A stretch of 64,000 nt of DNA from Nitrosospira sp. Nsp2 (GCF_003050965.1 NZ_QAOU01000010.1:1-64000), one strand, 5' to 3'. Numbered from the stretch's first letter, positions 38,402 to 48,128 are shown. The notes: a model not told the origin generated them from the letters alone. Numbers and translations: made by a program.

Positions 38402-38792
38402 AGGTGTTTTAATTAAACCCTCCGCATGTCTCTTCTTCCCCAGCTCTCATACAACGCAAGAACCGTTTCACAAATCAGAAGAAACTCTTCTGCCCTCCCG
38501 GCCCTGCAAGGCCGAGCCTTACCATCGACTCCGCAGTCTATTCCCTTCCCTCACCACCTTCTTGCTTTATCAATAATTGTTCGGCATATATTTATACTTA
38601 TTTAACTTTCCCATGACATTTTTTTACAAAATTCTTCACCGCCCTTTCACCCCCCAATCACGCATTATTGACGAGCTATGTGCTAATTTTATCGCTTAAA
38701 GACAATCTTCTGGAACTTTATAAATAGATAAGAGGTTAAACATTTTATAAATACGATTTATGTATCTTTCATAACAAGACAGGGAGGTAATA
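38402..38792. promoter_or_regulatory. AT-rich leader of the porin gene
   Basis: This 391-base gap becomes strongly AT-rich from about 38560, with several TTATAAAT-like boxes near 38717 and 38744. It ends in GGGAGGTAATA just before the porin ATG. It is the likely promoter and leader for the porin, but I cannot assign exact -35/-10 positions. Confidence 0.45.
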
Positions 38793-40439
38793 ATGAAACG
38801 TAATAAACCGTTAATGATGCTGTCCGGCTGCCTGCTTTCGGCGTCTCTGTGTGCCGAGGATAAACCGGTGCCACCCCCGGCTCCTGAAGCTCGCTCATCC
38901 AGAGCCTCCTATGTCATCGATCTCTACGTTGACACCAAAACAAAGCAGATTTACGCCGAACCGGGTGAAGGCCGCGTGCGCATGAGATCATTTGAAAAGG
39001 TAGCGGATGTACCTGGAAAAACAGCACCCACATCCGATGCAATCGCACCGGCCGATTCCCCGGCGGCCGCGACCGAGGTGGCCACGGCAATCAAGCCAGG
39101 GGAAAAGCCAAAGCAGGTTCCTCCAAACCCCGAAGGAATGGGCTACGCGAACTGGAAATCTCCTGATCCATTTAAATGGAACCTGAATGGCGACGGTAGT
39201 CAATATCTGAAGTTTGGATTTCTGAATCAGGTTTGGCTGCGATATGAGCAAAATAACCCGGGATCAAGCGTGATGGGGGAACCGGTAGACGACACGCAGG
39301 ACATCGGACTCCGTAGGACCCGTTTCGTATTGCAAGGACAGCTTACCGACCGCGTATATTTTTATACTCAATACGGTATGAATAACTTTAACTTTCTGTC
39401 TCAAAACGGAAGCAGTTCCAATAGCGGTATTGATGATCTCGGCAACAGAAAGATCCAGGCCTTCTTTCACGACGCTTTTGGCGAACTGCGACTTACGAAA
39501 GGTCACCAGATGGTCGTAGGAGGCGGTCTGGTCATGGCTAATGGCATGTCCCGCTTCAGCAGCCCAAGCGTTAGCACAATCATGACGATGGACATTCCCC
39601 TGTTTGCACAAGCAACTGCCGATCGCACCGATTTGTTCAACAGAAGCTTAAGCGTGTATCTGAGGGGCCAGATAGGCATGTTCAACTATCGGTTCACCGC
39701 CAGCGATCCTTTCCCGGTAAACACCGATGGGGTGGCGCTTGAGCCAATTTCGCTGGATCATGCCCAATTTGCCCGGACCGGGCATCGCAAACGTTACCAG
39801 GGGTTTTACGTATTGAACTTCTGGGACACGGAACCGATGACAAATCCGTATTGGCAAGGAACCTATCTGGGTAAAAAAAGCATCCTGAATCTCGAGGGTG
39901 GGTTCATTTCGCAAAAAAACGCCACCTGGACGGGCGCAACGGAAGCCACCGCTCAATTTCACGACATGAATCTATGGTCCGTAGCTGCCTATCTCGACGC
40001 GCCGGTGGACAAGGTAAAGGAAACCGCCATCTCTGCCTATATTGGCTATTTCAACACGAACTACGGGCCCAATTATTTGCGCACCAATGGAATCGGCATG
40101 ACGCCGGCTACTGGCGGAAACTCGCTCAATGGCGGGGGCAACGCCTTCCCGATGTTCGGGACGGGCGATATCTGGTACGGACAAATAGGTTATTTAATGT
40201 CCAGGGATTTGCTAGGCAGTAATAACGGACAGTTAATGCCCTACTTTTCGTTCACAAGCGCAAATTTTCAGCGGCTGCGCGACCAGATGAACGTGTTCAA
40301 CGTGGGTGTGAACTGGCTTATAAAAGGACACAATAGTAAGGTTACCTTTGATTATCAAAACCGGCCGGTATTCAACACCGGGGGAAATAAAATCGCTAAT
40401 CGCGGTCAGTTCGTTTTGCAATACCAGATAGCCTTCTAG
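38793..40439 (+). CDS. Outer-membrane porin-like beta-barrel protein
   Basis: This 548-residue protein has a signal peptide of about 21 residues and a Pro/Ala-rich periplasmic segment (about residues 25-115). The barrel is built of alternating aromatic strands such as YLKFGFLNQVWLRYE and DRVYFYTQYGMNNFNF, and it ends in QYQIAF. A terminal Phe is the usual BAM signal. It resembles DcaP/phosphate-selective-porin-like barrels, and the solute is unknown. GGGAGG lies well placed before the ATG. It stands alone, with a long AT-rich leader. Confidence 0.82.
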   Translation: MKRNKPLMMLSGCLLSASLCAEDKPVPPPAPEARSSRASYVIDLYVDTKTKQIYAEPGEGRVRMRSFEKVADVPGKTAPTSDAIAPADSPAAATEVATAIKPGEKPKQVPPNPEGMGYANWKSPDPFKWNLNGDGSQYLKFGFLNQVWLRYEQNNPGSSVMGEPVDDTQDIGLRRTRFVLQGQLTDRVYFYTQYGMNNFNFLSQNGSSSNSGIDDLGNRKIQAFFHDAFGELRLTKGHQMVVGGGLVMANGMSRFSSPSVSTIMTMDIPLFAQATADRTDLFNRSLSVYLRGQIGMFNYRFTASDPFPVNTDGVALEPISLDHAQFARTGHRKRYQGFYVLNFWDTEPMTNPYWQGTYLGKKSILNLEGGFISQKNATWTGATEATAQFHDMNLWSVAAYLDAPVDKVKETAISAYIGYFNTNYGPNYLRTNGIGMTPATGGNSLNGGGNAFPMFGTGDIWYGQIGYLMSRDLLGSNNGQLMPYFSFTSANFQRLRDQMNVFNVGVNWLIKGHNSKVTFDYQNRPVFNTGGNKIANRGQFVLQYQIAF

Positions 40440-41190
40440 CATTAGCTTTTACTAAAGCAGCCGTCTTTGGAGGAGGGTAATCAGCGTCAGAAACAGGGGC
40501 CCGGTCTGCGCACGTGCAAGTCGATCCGTCCGCGTCGTTCTGGTTGCCCGATCCCGCTGCATAATTCTCGCGTCTTGTAGGATTGTTAACGCCCTTTTGC
40601 ACGATGAAGGGAAGTCGGATAGGAAATAAAGCCCGCTAAGCTTAAGATCAGGTCTTGCGCAGGCTGGCAACGTGGCATTCGCTTCCGGGCGATCTAAAGC
40701 AAAGCCCATCACTGCTTAATCCACGAAATCACCCTTTCTACGTCGACGAGGGCCTTAACCAGTTCCACGCTGGTGCGTTCTTCCTACATTTAATTGACCA
40801 ACCAACATCAATACGATGTTCGAGAACAGCTATGGCCGATTCTAATCACTTTTGACACGTTCGGCATCACAAATTGATCACATTTACAGGACCTTTCCTT
40901 GCGTAGCGGCATGTTAACTTACGCCTCACCGTAATTCATGTCCGGCATAACGGTTCCAGCGTTGCCTATCCTAATGCAGTTTCCGGACAGGTAATCGTTG
41001 AGTCGAAGTAGCCACTTTGGGCTTAACGAGACGGAGATCAAAAAGAGCTTTCCGCGTTTTTTGGCCCGTCCTCGGATCTGACGGTATTGGAGAGAACTTA
41101 TGAGATACGTTTGACCCGGAAAAGATCCACTTAACACTCTATTCAGGGGTACGTACTTCTCCCCCATCTTAATTCTCTTATAAGGCATCT
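40440..41190. other. Intergenic region, no gene seen
   Basis: These 751 bases separate the porin and the response regulator. Frames on both strands lack ribosome sites and recognisable motifs. No RNA, repeat or hairpin with a T tract is visible. Confidence 0.35.
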
Positions 41191-41955
41191 ATGCGCTCAC
41201 TTGTTAAAAATAGGCCCCCCGACACGTTTGTCACGGCTAGCCAAAGCCGGATATCTAACGAATTCGCTCCGCTGCATATACTTATCATTGAAGACGATCC
41301 TGCGATCGCCACCAATCTCTATGACTTCCTGGAGGCTCGCGGGCACACCGTAGATGCAGCTGCAGATGGAATCGTAGGCATGCATCTTGCCGTAACGCAA
41401 AAATTTGACGGAATTCTGCTTGATCTTGGTTTGCCGGCCATGGACGGCATCACATTGTGCCGGAAACTCCGCAAGGAAGCTGACATCGATACGCCTGTAC
41501 TGATTCTTACCGCCAGGGACACCCTGGACGATAAGCTTCAAGGGTTCGATGGCGGTGCCGATGATTATCTGGTCAAGCCATTTGCGCTGAAGGAAGTGGA
41601 GGCCCGGCTGGTCGCCATGCACAAGCGTCGCGGCGGCAAAGTTACCAGTCGAAGGCTCGACACTGGTGACCTGTCATTTGATCCAAAAACACTCTCTATC
41701 CAATTTGCCGGCGCGAGCGTTAAGCTGACACCAAAATGCATTCGGCTGCTTACCATTATGATGGGCGAGCCCGGCCGGGTGTTCAGTCGCAGAGTACTGG
41801 AATCGGAAGTCTGGGGGGATGAGCAAGGTACCAGTGATACCTTGCGCAGCCATATGCACGAACTTCGCCGGACGCTGAGCCGGGCTGGAGGGTACGACCC
41901 AATCGAGACGATTCACGGACTTGGTTACCGCCTGATTTCTCCTGCCCGAAGTTAA
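41191..41955 (+). CDS. OmpR-family response regulator
   Basis: This 254-residue protein has a receiver domain (about residues 28-145) with the acidic pair in IIEDD, the phospho-acceptor Asp in ILLDLGLP, and the switch Thr/Lys in LTAR and VKPF. A winged-helix DNA-binding domain (about residues 155-250) follows, with the typical end IETIHGLGYRL. The first 27 residues before the receiver are unusual, so the true start may be further in. No histidine kinase is adjacent, so it is an orphan. Its target could be the porin upstream, but there is no direct evidence. Confidence 0.9.
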   Translation: MRSLVKNRPPDTFVTASQSRISNEFAPLHILIIEDDPAIATNLYDFLEARGHTVDAAADGIVGMHLAVTQKFDGILLDLGLPAMDGITLCRKLRKEADIDTPVLILTARDTLDDKLQGFDGGADDYLVKPFALKEVEARLVAMHKRRGGKVTSRRLDTGDLSFDPKTLSIQFAGASVKLTPKCIRLLTIMMGEPGRVFSRRVLESEVWGDEQGTSDTLRSHMHELRRTLSRAGGYDPIETIHGLGYRLISPARS

Positions 41956-41996
41956 GTGATCTACCGCCTGCGTGTTGGATAAAAGATCCAACTGCG

Positions 41997-42235
41997 TTGC
42001 GCCACGCTGCGAGAAACACCTCCCTCACTGCGTTGCAGTTGGAGATGCTGGCGAAATGGGCGAGGGAGATTTTAGTGCGGACTATGATCCGGCGGGACAC
42101 TGTTTACAAAAATTGCCGCCGTGCCTCTGGCCCAGCGGGGCGATACGCTGACGCAGGCGGCACTCGAATTTTGACTGGCGATGCCTTTCATCCCCCGGCT
42201 GTGAAATGACTTGGCGTGCACGAGGCAAGCCAGGG
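41997..42235 (+). pseudogene. Fossil of the C-terminal end of a LodA-like quinoprotein oxidase
   Basis: Read across three frames, this piece gives SLTALQLEMLAKWARE, GDFSADYDPAG, GDTLTQAALEF, TGDAFHPP and EMTWRARG in order. This matches the C-terminal signature of LodA/GoxA cysteine-tryptophylquinone amino-acid oxidases: W-A-x-G-D-F ... L-D-x-A-A-L-E ... F-x-P-G-x-E-M-T-W. At least four frame changes show decay. The N-terminal 500 or so residues are gone. Confidence 0.65.
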
Positions 42236-42284
42236 AATGAATGCGGCATGCAATGTGTCGAGCTGGGATCTTTTGTATTTCCGG

Positions 42285-42500
42285 ATCAGGGGACAATATC
42301 GATTCGATTTCGGTACGGATAACGTTACACATCCCGCCTATGGCCTGATATTCGTCCAGGCGCAGATCGCTATCGCTGCTGTAATCACGGTACAAACGGG
42401 ATAACGTCAGGCTCAGCAGCGTCAAGGTATCGCTTCCCTGGTCGCAATCGGCCAACAGTTGCTGCACGAGATTCGGCTTGACCTCCAGCGGAGATATTTA
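42285..42500 (-). pseudogene. Fragment of an nSTAND-type NTPase
   Basis: The minus strand reads VQQLLADCDQGSDTLTLLSL, then TLSRLYRDYSSDSDLRLDEY, then QAIGGMCNVIRTEIE. This matches the nSTAND1 segment with the pattern LL-x-D ... LPLL-x-x-x-L-x-x-LY ... LT-x-x-x-Y-x-x-x-GG. The frame is closed by a TAA upstream and the sequence drifts downstream, so only about 60 codons survive. nSTAND proteins often act in antiphage or conflict systems. Confidence 0.65.
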
Positions 42501-42946
42501 CCTAACCTCTTGCTTTGTTGGTCCATATTGTCGCATCGTCCGAGGGCGAAGAAAAATCCAGTTCCGCCAACGGGTTGGTGCCTTTTACTTTGTGGACGGT
42601 TGACCGCCTGCGGACGGTAGCGACCAAGAGGGCAACTTGACCGTCCGTACCAACCCACTGAAAATATTAGAGAAAACGGTTCGGACGATACGGACGCAAT
42701 ATCCCTAAATCTGGACCCGCAAAACCGGTATTAGGGGCTGGTTACCCGTTTATGAGTGCGGCCGAGGCTCTGAGGGTGGCACAGGCAGCCGGAATACAAG
42801 TCACTGCAAAGCTATAACTAACCACCTATTATATTTATAAGCAGTCTGCGCAACTCAATAGCCAATCTGGCCTTAGGGCGCGTTCCCCCAAACTAAAATA
42901 CCTCCCTGTCTCTTGTTTCGAACCGGGAAAATTACGGAGAAAAAGG
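42501..42946. other. Degraded accessory DNA upstream of the amine oxidase gene
   Basis: A 21-codon frame at 42752-42817 (MSAAEALRVAQAAGIQVTA...) resembles the N-terminus of small proteins often found in integrated elements. It ends prematurely. The remainder has no open reading frame with family resemblance. GGAG near 42934 serves the next gene. Confidence 0.3.
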
Positions 42947-44578
42947 ATGGTCACAAGCGCCGCATCCCGACCGGACGGTACCATGGATAACGATCCGATT
43001 ACGCCCCTGACGACTATCTCGCAAGACTGTAGGAACCGATTGAAAAACACGCGCGTGGCGGTAATTGGGGCCGGGCTGGGCGGGCTCATGGCCGCCCTGC
43101 GGCTCAGCCAGCATGGCGTCAAAGTGACGTTATACGAGGCACATCCTCAGGTGGGCGGCCGCGTTCGCAGCAATGCACGGTTTGCCAACGGGCGCATTAT
43201 CGAGGAGGGCGCCGAATTGATCGGCTCGTTTCACACCGCGTGGCTGAAACTGGCCCAGAAGTATGGCATCGCGATGATCAACCGGATGGGGGACCTTGAG
43301 TACGAGCGAGAACGCCTGAATTTGAAACTACGGCTGGATAATACGAAGGACCTGACCTGGGCAGAAATCCATCAGCTCAATAAAGATGTTGATCAGGTGT
43401 TAAAGTCGATTGCCGATAACGCGGCAAAGTGGATCGTCCAAGAGACCTGCCCCTGGAACGAAACCAACCCAGTCGTGCTGAATATCCTGAAGAATTACGA
43501 CAACACGACGGTAAGAGACGCGCTGATTAACCTGCACAAGGTCAACCCGAATAATCCAAAACAGCAGCGCCTATGGAAGATGTTGGAGTTAAGACTTGTC
43601 AACGATGAAGTCTCTCAGCTGGAAGAAATGAACTACCTGGGTCTGCTGTTAAAGGTGAAGGGTGGGCAGAGCGAGCGGTTCGAAATCGATGATCCCGGGC
43701 GGATGGGGTATTGGGACGAGCTGGAGATTTTTCGCTGCGCGGATGGTTGCCAGCGTTTGGCGGATGAGATGGCCAGTGAGATCCGGAAAAACCGAGGCGC
43801 TTTGATGCTGAAAACAGCGGTAACGCAGATCGAAATTCATCCGCAGGATGTGCAGCTGACGACACGATCGGTGGCTTGGCCGAGTGGGAAATTGAGCAGC
43901 GCAGGCAAAACGGCGCGTTTTCAATACGTAGTGCTGGCGGTCCCGCCTAGCGTCTGGAGCGACGTAACGATCCAGGACAACGGTAGCGCAGTTGATCTCA
44001 AGGCGGAGATTGGCGTAATGGGACGAGGCCCGGCGGTGAAGTTCTTCAGCAGCTTTAAGAGACGGTTCTGGATTACGGAAAAGATCCCCTCCGCCCCGAG
44101 CGGGGGGACACTGAAGCTGGGTCAGATTTGGGAAGGCACCGACAACCAAATGCAGACCGGCCGCCAGGGCATCGTGCTGAACATCTTTGCCGGGCCCACG
44201 CTGCCCGGCTCAGGGAAAGGTGGGCCCCGTCCGCCCACCGAGCTGGAAATGCAGAAAGAGCTGAAAGATCTCTATCCCAGCTATTCTAGAAATCTGAACA
44301 AGACGTACTACAGCGACTGGCCGAACGAGCCCTTCATTAAGACCGGTTACTGGGCGCCAAAGGCAAACGGCGAGATCTTCAAGGTCGGCCCGAAACTCAA
44401 CGTTGCGTTCCATAAGCGGCTGTACTTCGCTGGGGAACACACATATGTTTCCTTTTTTGGCTACATGGAAGGTGCGCTGCGGTCGGGCATCCGCGCGGCG
44501 AACCTGCTGATGCGCGAATCATGTGGGATGACCGTAGATCCTTGTCCGCCGCCTCCGCCTGAGGAGAAGATAGCATAG
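42947..44578 (+). CDS. FAD-dependent amine oxidase
   Basis: This 543-residue flavoprotein belongs to the monoamine/L-amino-acid oxidase superfamily. An unusual 25-residue lead precedes the Rossmann motif VAVIGAGLGGLMAALRL (about residue 36), followed by VGGRVRS (about residue 66) and EEGAELIGSFH. The C-terminal FAD motif is LYFAGEHTYVSFFGYMEGA. It has no signal peptide. Members oxidise amines or amino acids with O2, giving H2O2. It lies 285 bases upstream of the 1045-residue gene in the same direction and downstream of a LodA-like fossil, so this locus has been associated with amino-acid oxidases more than once. Confidence 0.88.
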   Translation: MVTSAASRPDGTMDNDPITPLTTISQDCRNRLKNTRVAVIGAGLGGLMAALRLSQHGVKVTLYEAHPQVGGRVRSNARFANGRIIEEGAELIGSFHTAWLKLAQKYGIAMINRMGDLEYERERLNLKLRLDNTKDLTWAEIHQLNKDVDQVLKSIADNAAKWIVQETCPWNETNPVVLNILKNYDNTTVRDALINLHKVNPNNPKQQRLWKMLELRLVNDEVSQLEEMNYLGLLLKVKGGQSERFEIDDPGRMGYWDELEIFRCADGCQRLADEMASEIRKNRGALMLKTAVTQIEIHPQDVQLTTRSVAWPSGKLSSAGKTARFQYVVLAVPPSVWSDVTIQDNGSAVDLKAEIGVMGRGPAVKFFSSFKRRFWITEKIPSAPSGGTLKLGQIWEGTDNQMQTGRQGIVLNIFAGPTLPGSGKGGPRPPTELEMQKELKDLYPSYSRNLNKTYYSDWPNEPFIKTGYWAPKANGEIFKVGPKLNVAFHKRLYFAGEHTYVSFFGYMEGALRSGIRAANLLMRESCGMTVDPCPPPPPEEKIA

Positions 44579-44863
44579 GAAGAAGAGATCACCGCGCGTG
44601 TATAAGCGCGCAGCTAAGAATTTAACCGTCGAGGCGAACAAGGAATTGGTGATTACACAGGATAGCGGGGATGAAAACGGGCGGGAGCGGATGTCCCGCG
44701 GGGATCGGTGGAAGAGGTCTTTTACCTGCCTAGCTGGCTCATTGCCAGATTTAACCCCGATTCTTACTTCGGCCGCCGCAAATTCGGCACTTGTTTTTTC
44801 TATATTGCGATCTACAAAGAAGATTGGACTATCAAGCTTTGTTTGTCTTTGGAGCTAACTTAA

Positions 44864-47800
44864 ATGAGTCTGGAATCGTTGTTTCGGTTTACACTGATAC
44901 GGCCTGCGGTTGCACAAGATCCAGCCAATCCCAGCATTGACCTAACCCAGGATTCACCATTTCAAAAATCCCTCGCTGATGCGGCCAAGGCCGAGCAACC
45001 CCGTCAATCGCTCTTGCGCGTCGCGCGCGCCTTCGTAACGGGGGAGGACTTCATCGGCAATCCCAACACAAATGCACTAGCCAAGCAGTTGACCGGATTT
45101 GCTGTAGCACTCGACCAATTCGAAGATGATCAGACTGTGTCTCACGAGAACGTGGTGGATGCCGTAGAGGAGGCGTTCGGGGCAAGGCCGGAGTCTTTGG
45201 TGCAGGGTCCGGAGTTCAACGCGTCCATGCAGAATTTGCGAGATAGTCTTCTCGCGATCAAGCAGTTGCAAGAGGAGCATGGGCGCCCGATTGAATCGCT
45301 CACCAACCAGCTCAGGGATATCGAATTGATATTGAAGGTAGCTGAAGATGAGACTTTTCCAGCTACGCCAGACGAACTCCGCCGGTACCGGCGGCGCTCC
45401 CTTAAGCTACCGGTGGTGTTCAATCTCGAATCCGTCCTATCAACATCCCTATTGGAAGAGGAACGACGGAAAAAAAAGGCGGAGGCGGAGGCTGAACGCC
45501 AGAAGTATGCCAAAGGCCTCTTTGATCAGTACCGGGGACTGAAGCAGGCGATAAGCGAACTGACAGGTCTGGGTGGACAACATTTTCAGGTCATGCCCCA
45601 GCAGCCGCATGCTGGAGTCACCATTCCTGAAGAACTCAATCCGACAAGTGTATTAACCCGTCGGATAGAATACCTTGGAAAATTATCCGACGCGAACCTC
45701 AGGCAGTTCCAGTCAATGCTGGAACAAGGCGAGGAAATCCGTCCTCTGCGCGCCGAGAGCGCTGCGGTTGCGAATTCGGCAGCAGAACTGGCGAAAAACC
45801 TCTTGGTCGTCGGTCCCCAGCTGCTAAACGGAAGCCCGCCGTCCCGTCCGGCTGCACTAAGCGAGGTCAGCTTCCGTCTCAAGGCCAGCGCCGTAGAGGT
45901 GCTATCTGAACCCACCAGGAAACTGCTGAATGAGCGGAATGTCGGTCTATCGGATCAATCGTTGGATCGCATCGTCGAATTGCTCGAAGCCGAAACTGAC
46001 ACTACCGGAAAGAAACTCGATGCCCTTTATAGCCATTCCATAAGGCGCAGTATCAAGCGTATCGGCGATACCCTGGTAACCATTAACGAGCCGCTGACTT
46101 CCGAATGGCCGAGCGCGGCTGACGAGCCGGCGCTTCCCTCTCTCCCGCCTTTGCCGTCGGCGGAGCAGATTCCCCACACCCGCGGTACCGTTGCCCCAGC
46201 AGGCGTTGCGGACCTGCTTATAGTAAAGCAACAGCTTACGGGGTACGAAGCTGCTGATGTTGCGCACATCGAAAATGTACTGAAGGGGGAACTGAAGCAT
46301 CGCGAGCATACTCGCCGACGGGAGACTGAAGAGTTTACGTTTCGCGAGACGGAGGTAATTTCTTCGGAGGAGCGTGAGCTCGAGTCAACTGATCGCTTCG
46401 AGATGACGAGGGAGACCAATACCACTATTCAGGAAGACGCGTCGCTGAAGGCCGGCCTAAACATATCGGGCAAATATGGTCCGTTTGTCGAGTTCTCAGC
46501 CAGCGTGGAGGGATCTACCTCACGCTCGAAAGAGGAGGCGACGAGGACTGCGTCCACATTCTCGAAGGAGGTCACGCAGCGGAGTGCCAGCAAAATCACC
46601 GAAAGAGTTCTTGAGCGAGCCTCCCTTCGGGTGACAAATGAAGTGATAGAGAAGAACCTGCACGAGCTAACCAACGTGGATGGGTCAGGTCATATTTCGG
46701 GAGTCTACCAGTGGGTGAACAAGGTATACCAGGCCCAGGTATTTAACTATGGCCTGCGAACAATATTCGATTTCATGGTACCTGAGCCAGCTGCTTTTCT
46801 TATCGATGCGCTGAACTCAGCCAACGAGAGCGCGAACGAGCTCCAGAAGCCGCCGGAATTTACTTTGAAGCCCAACCAGGTTACGGACAACGTTGCGTCA
46901 CAGGGTTACTATGGCAGATGGGTGCAAGTATATGGTGCGACGGACGTGACACCGCCTCCAGAGATGTACAAGACGAAATCACTCGACTTTCACGCGGGAG
47001 GTGGCGATGCCGCGACGAACTATCACCACTCCGCACAGATCATGATCGAGGACGGTTACAAGGCCGTTCACGGCTCGGTTGGAGCCGTGAATATGATGTG
47101 GAATAACACTTGCATCATCGATGTTGTGTTGGGGAAGAAATTTCACCGCTTTGCCAATATTAGCGGGGAGGTCTTCTCTACTCCCTTGGACGAGGAAAGA
47201 GACTCCATCCCATTCGCGCTCGTTACATTCAGTATTCCCCACCTTGCCGTAGCTGTAGAAGTAAAGTGTCAGCGAACCGATCGGGCCATGGAGAATTGGC
47301 GAATCGAGACGCACGCTAAACTGACCGCTGCCTACAAGGCCCGCCTGGCCGAGTACGAGGAAAAGCTCGCCGCTTTGGAGCTTCAGCAGGGGGTCGCGAT
47401 TCGGGGCAAAAATCCTGCCCTCAATCTTCAGACCATGAACAATGAACTGAAGAAGAATTGCATCAGCATCCTGACCGATCAGCATTACGACTTGTTCAAC
47501 GCAATTGATCTTTCAGCGAGTAATAGCTTACCTCAGATTGATGTGCCCGAAGCGGAGGCCGAAGGTCCCTACGTGCGCTTCTTTGAACAGGCATTCGAGT
47601 GGGAGCAGATGACGTGGGTTACCTACCCATATTTCTGGGGCAGAAAAAGCCGGTGGAACGAACGGCTGGCCTTCGAGGATCCGGACCCCCTATTCAACCA
47701 GTTCTTGACGGCTGGGTTCTGCCGGGTGTCCGTTCCTGCTCGGCCAGGTTTCGAAGGAGCAATCGATCATTTTATAACTTACGGGGAGATATGGAATGGC

Positions 47801-48001
47801 GGGCCGCTTCCCCCTATTAGTAGTCCGCTCTATCTACCCATTGCAGATGAAATTGCTGAGCGACTAGACAAACCTGGGGATGAGGTTCCGCAAGGGGACC
47901 CGTGGCTGGTTCGGATTCCAACCACACTCGTACATTTACGCGCAGATGACCAACTGCCAAAGTGGCAGCAGGATTCGAATGGCAACTGGGTGGAGGCGTA
48001 A
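44864..48001 (+). CDS. 1045-residue protein of unknown function
   Basis: GGAG at nine bases before the ATG supports the start. Residues 1-200 are helical. A charged coiled-coil run EEERRKKKAEAEAERQKYAK is near residue 200-220. A Pro-rich linker (about 420-440) leads to a core with ADLLIVKQQLTGYEAADVAH, a dense Glu/Arg/Thr helix (EEFTFRETEVISSEERELES), then KAGLNISGKYGPFVEF and a Ser/Thr/Glu-rich helix. The C-terminal quarter is aromatic (WVTYPYFWGRKSRW) and ends SSPLYLPIADEI. There is no signal peptide or membrane helix. I have the impression that the core motifs recur in uncharacterised large proteins of other bacteria, but I cannot confirm this. It may be a structural or assembly protein; the function is unknown. 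Confidence 0.85.
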   Translation: MSLESLFRFTLIRPAVAQDPANPSIDLTQDSPFQKSLADAAKAEQPRQSLLRVARAFVTGEDFIGNPNTNALAKQLTGFAVALDQFEDDQTVSHENVVDAVEEAFGARPESLVQGPEFNASMQNLRDSLLAIKQLQEEHGRPIESLTNQLRDIELILKVAEDETFPATPDELRRYRRRSLKLPVVFNLESVLSTSLLEEERRKKKAEAEAERQKYAKGLFDQYRGLKQAISELTGLGGQHFQVMPQQPHAGVTIPEELNPTSVLTRRIEYLGKLSDANLRQFQSMLEQGEEIRPLRAESAAVANSAAELAKNLLVVGPQLLNGSPPSRPAALSEVSFRLKASAVEVLSEPTRKLLNERNVGLSDQSLDRIVELLEAETDTTGKKLDALYSHSIRRSIKRIGDTLVTINEPLTSEWPSAADEPALPSLPPLPSAEQIPHTRGTVAPAGVADLLIVKQQLTGYEAADVAHIENVLKGELKHREHTRRRETEEFTFRETEVISSEERELESTDRFEMTRETNTTIQEDASLKAGLNISGKYGPFVEFSASVEGSTSRSKEEATRTASTFSKEVTQRSASKITERVLERASLRVTNEVIEKNLHELTNVDGSGHISGVYQWVNKVYQAQVFNYGLRTIFDFMVPEPAAFLIDALNSANESANELQKPPEFTLKPNQVTDNVASQGYYGRWVQVYGATDVTPPPEMYKTKSLDFHAGGGDAATNYHHSAQIMIEDGYKAVHGSVGAVNMMWNNTCIIDVVLGKKFHRFANISGEVFSTPLDEERDSIPFALVTFSIPHLAVAVEVKCQRTDRAMENWRIETHAKLTAAYKARLAEYEEKLAALELQQGVAIRGKNPALNLQTMNNELKKNCISILTDQHYDLFNAIDLSASNSLPQIDVPEAEAEGPYVRFFEQAFEWEQMTWVTYPYFWGRKSRWNERLAFEDPDPLFNQFLTAGFCRVSVPARPGFEGAIDHFITYGEIWNGGPLPPISSPLYLPIADEIAERLDKPGDEVPQGDPWLVRIPTTLVHLRADDQLPKWQQDSNGNWVEA

Positions 48002-48128
48002 GCTCTGTGGGCGATATCGCTCGGCAGCGGGATAAATACAAAAGAGGCGATACCAGCGGAGATGCTAAGCAGGGCAACACTCACCCTCGATGATCTTACT
48101 TGTCTGGAATTGGGAAACTATCTGACAG

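Noticed and set aside
40440-41190. Hypothetical frames in the porin-regulator gap
   Set aside because: All are short, without ribosome sites, and look random in codon use.
41974-41992. Hairpin GTTGGAT/ATCCAAC after the response regulator
   Set aside because: Only seven base pairs and no T tract; not enough to call a terminator.
44598-44858. Small plus-strand frame between the amine oxidase and the 1045-residue gene
   Set aside because: No ribosome site, no recognisable motif, and GTG start; most likely untranslated spacer.
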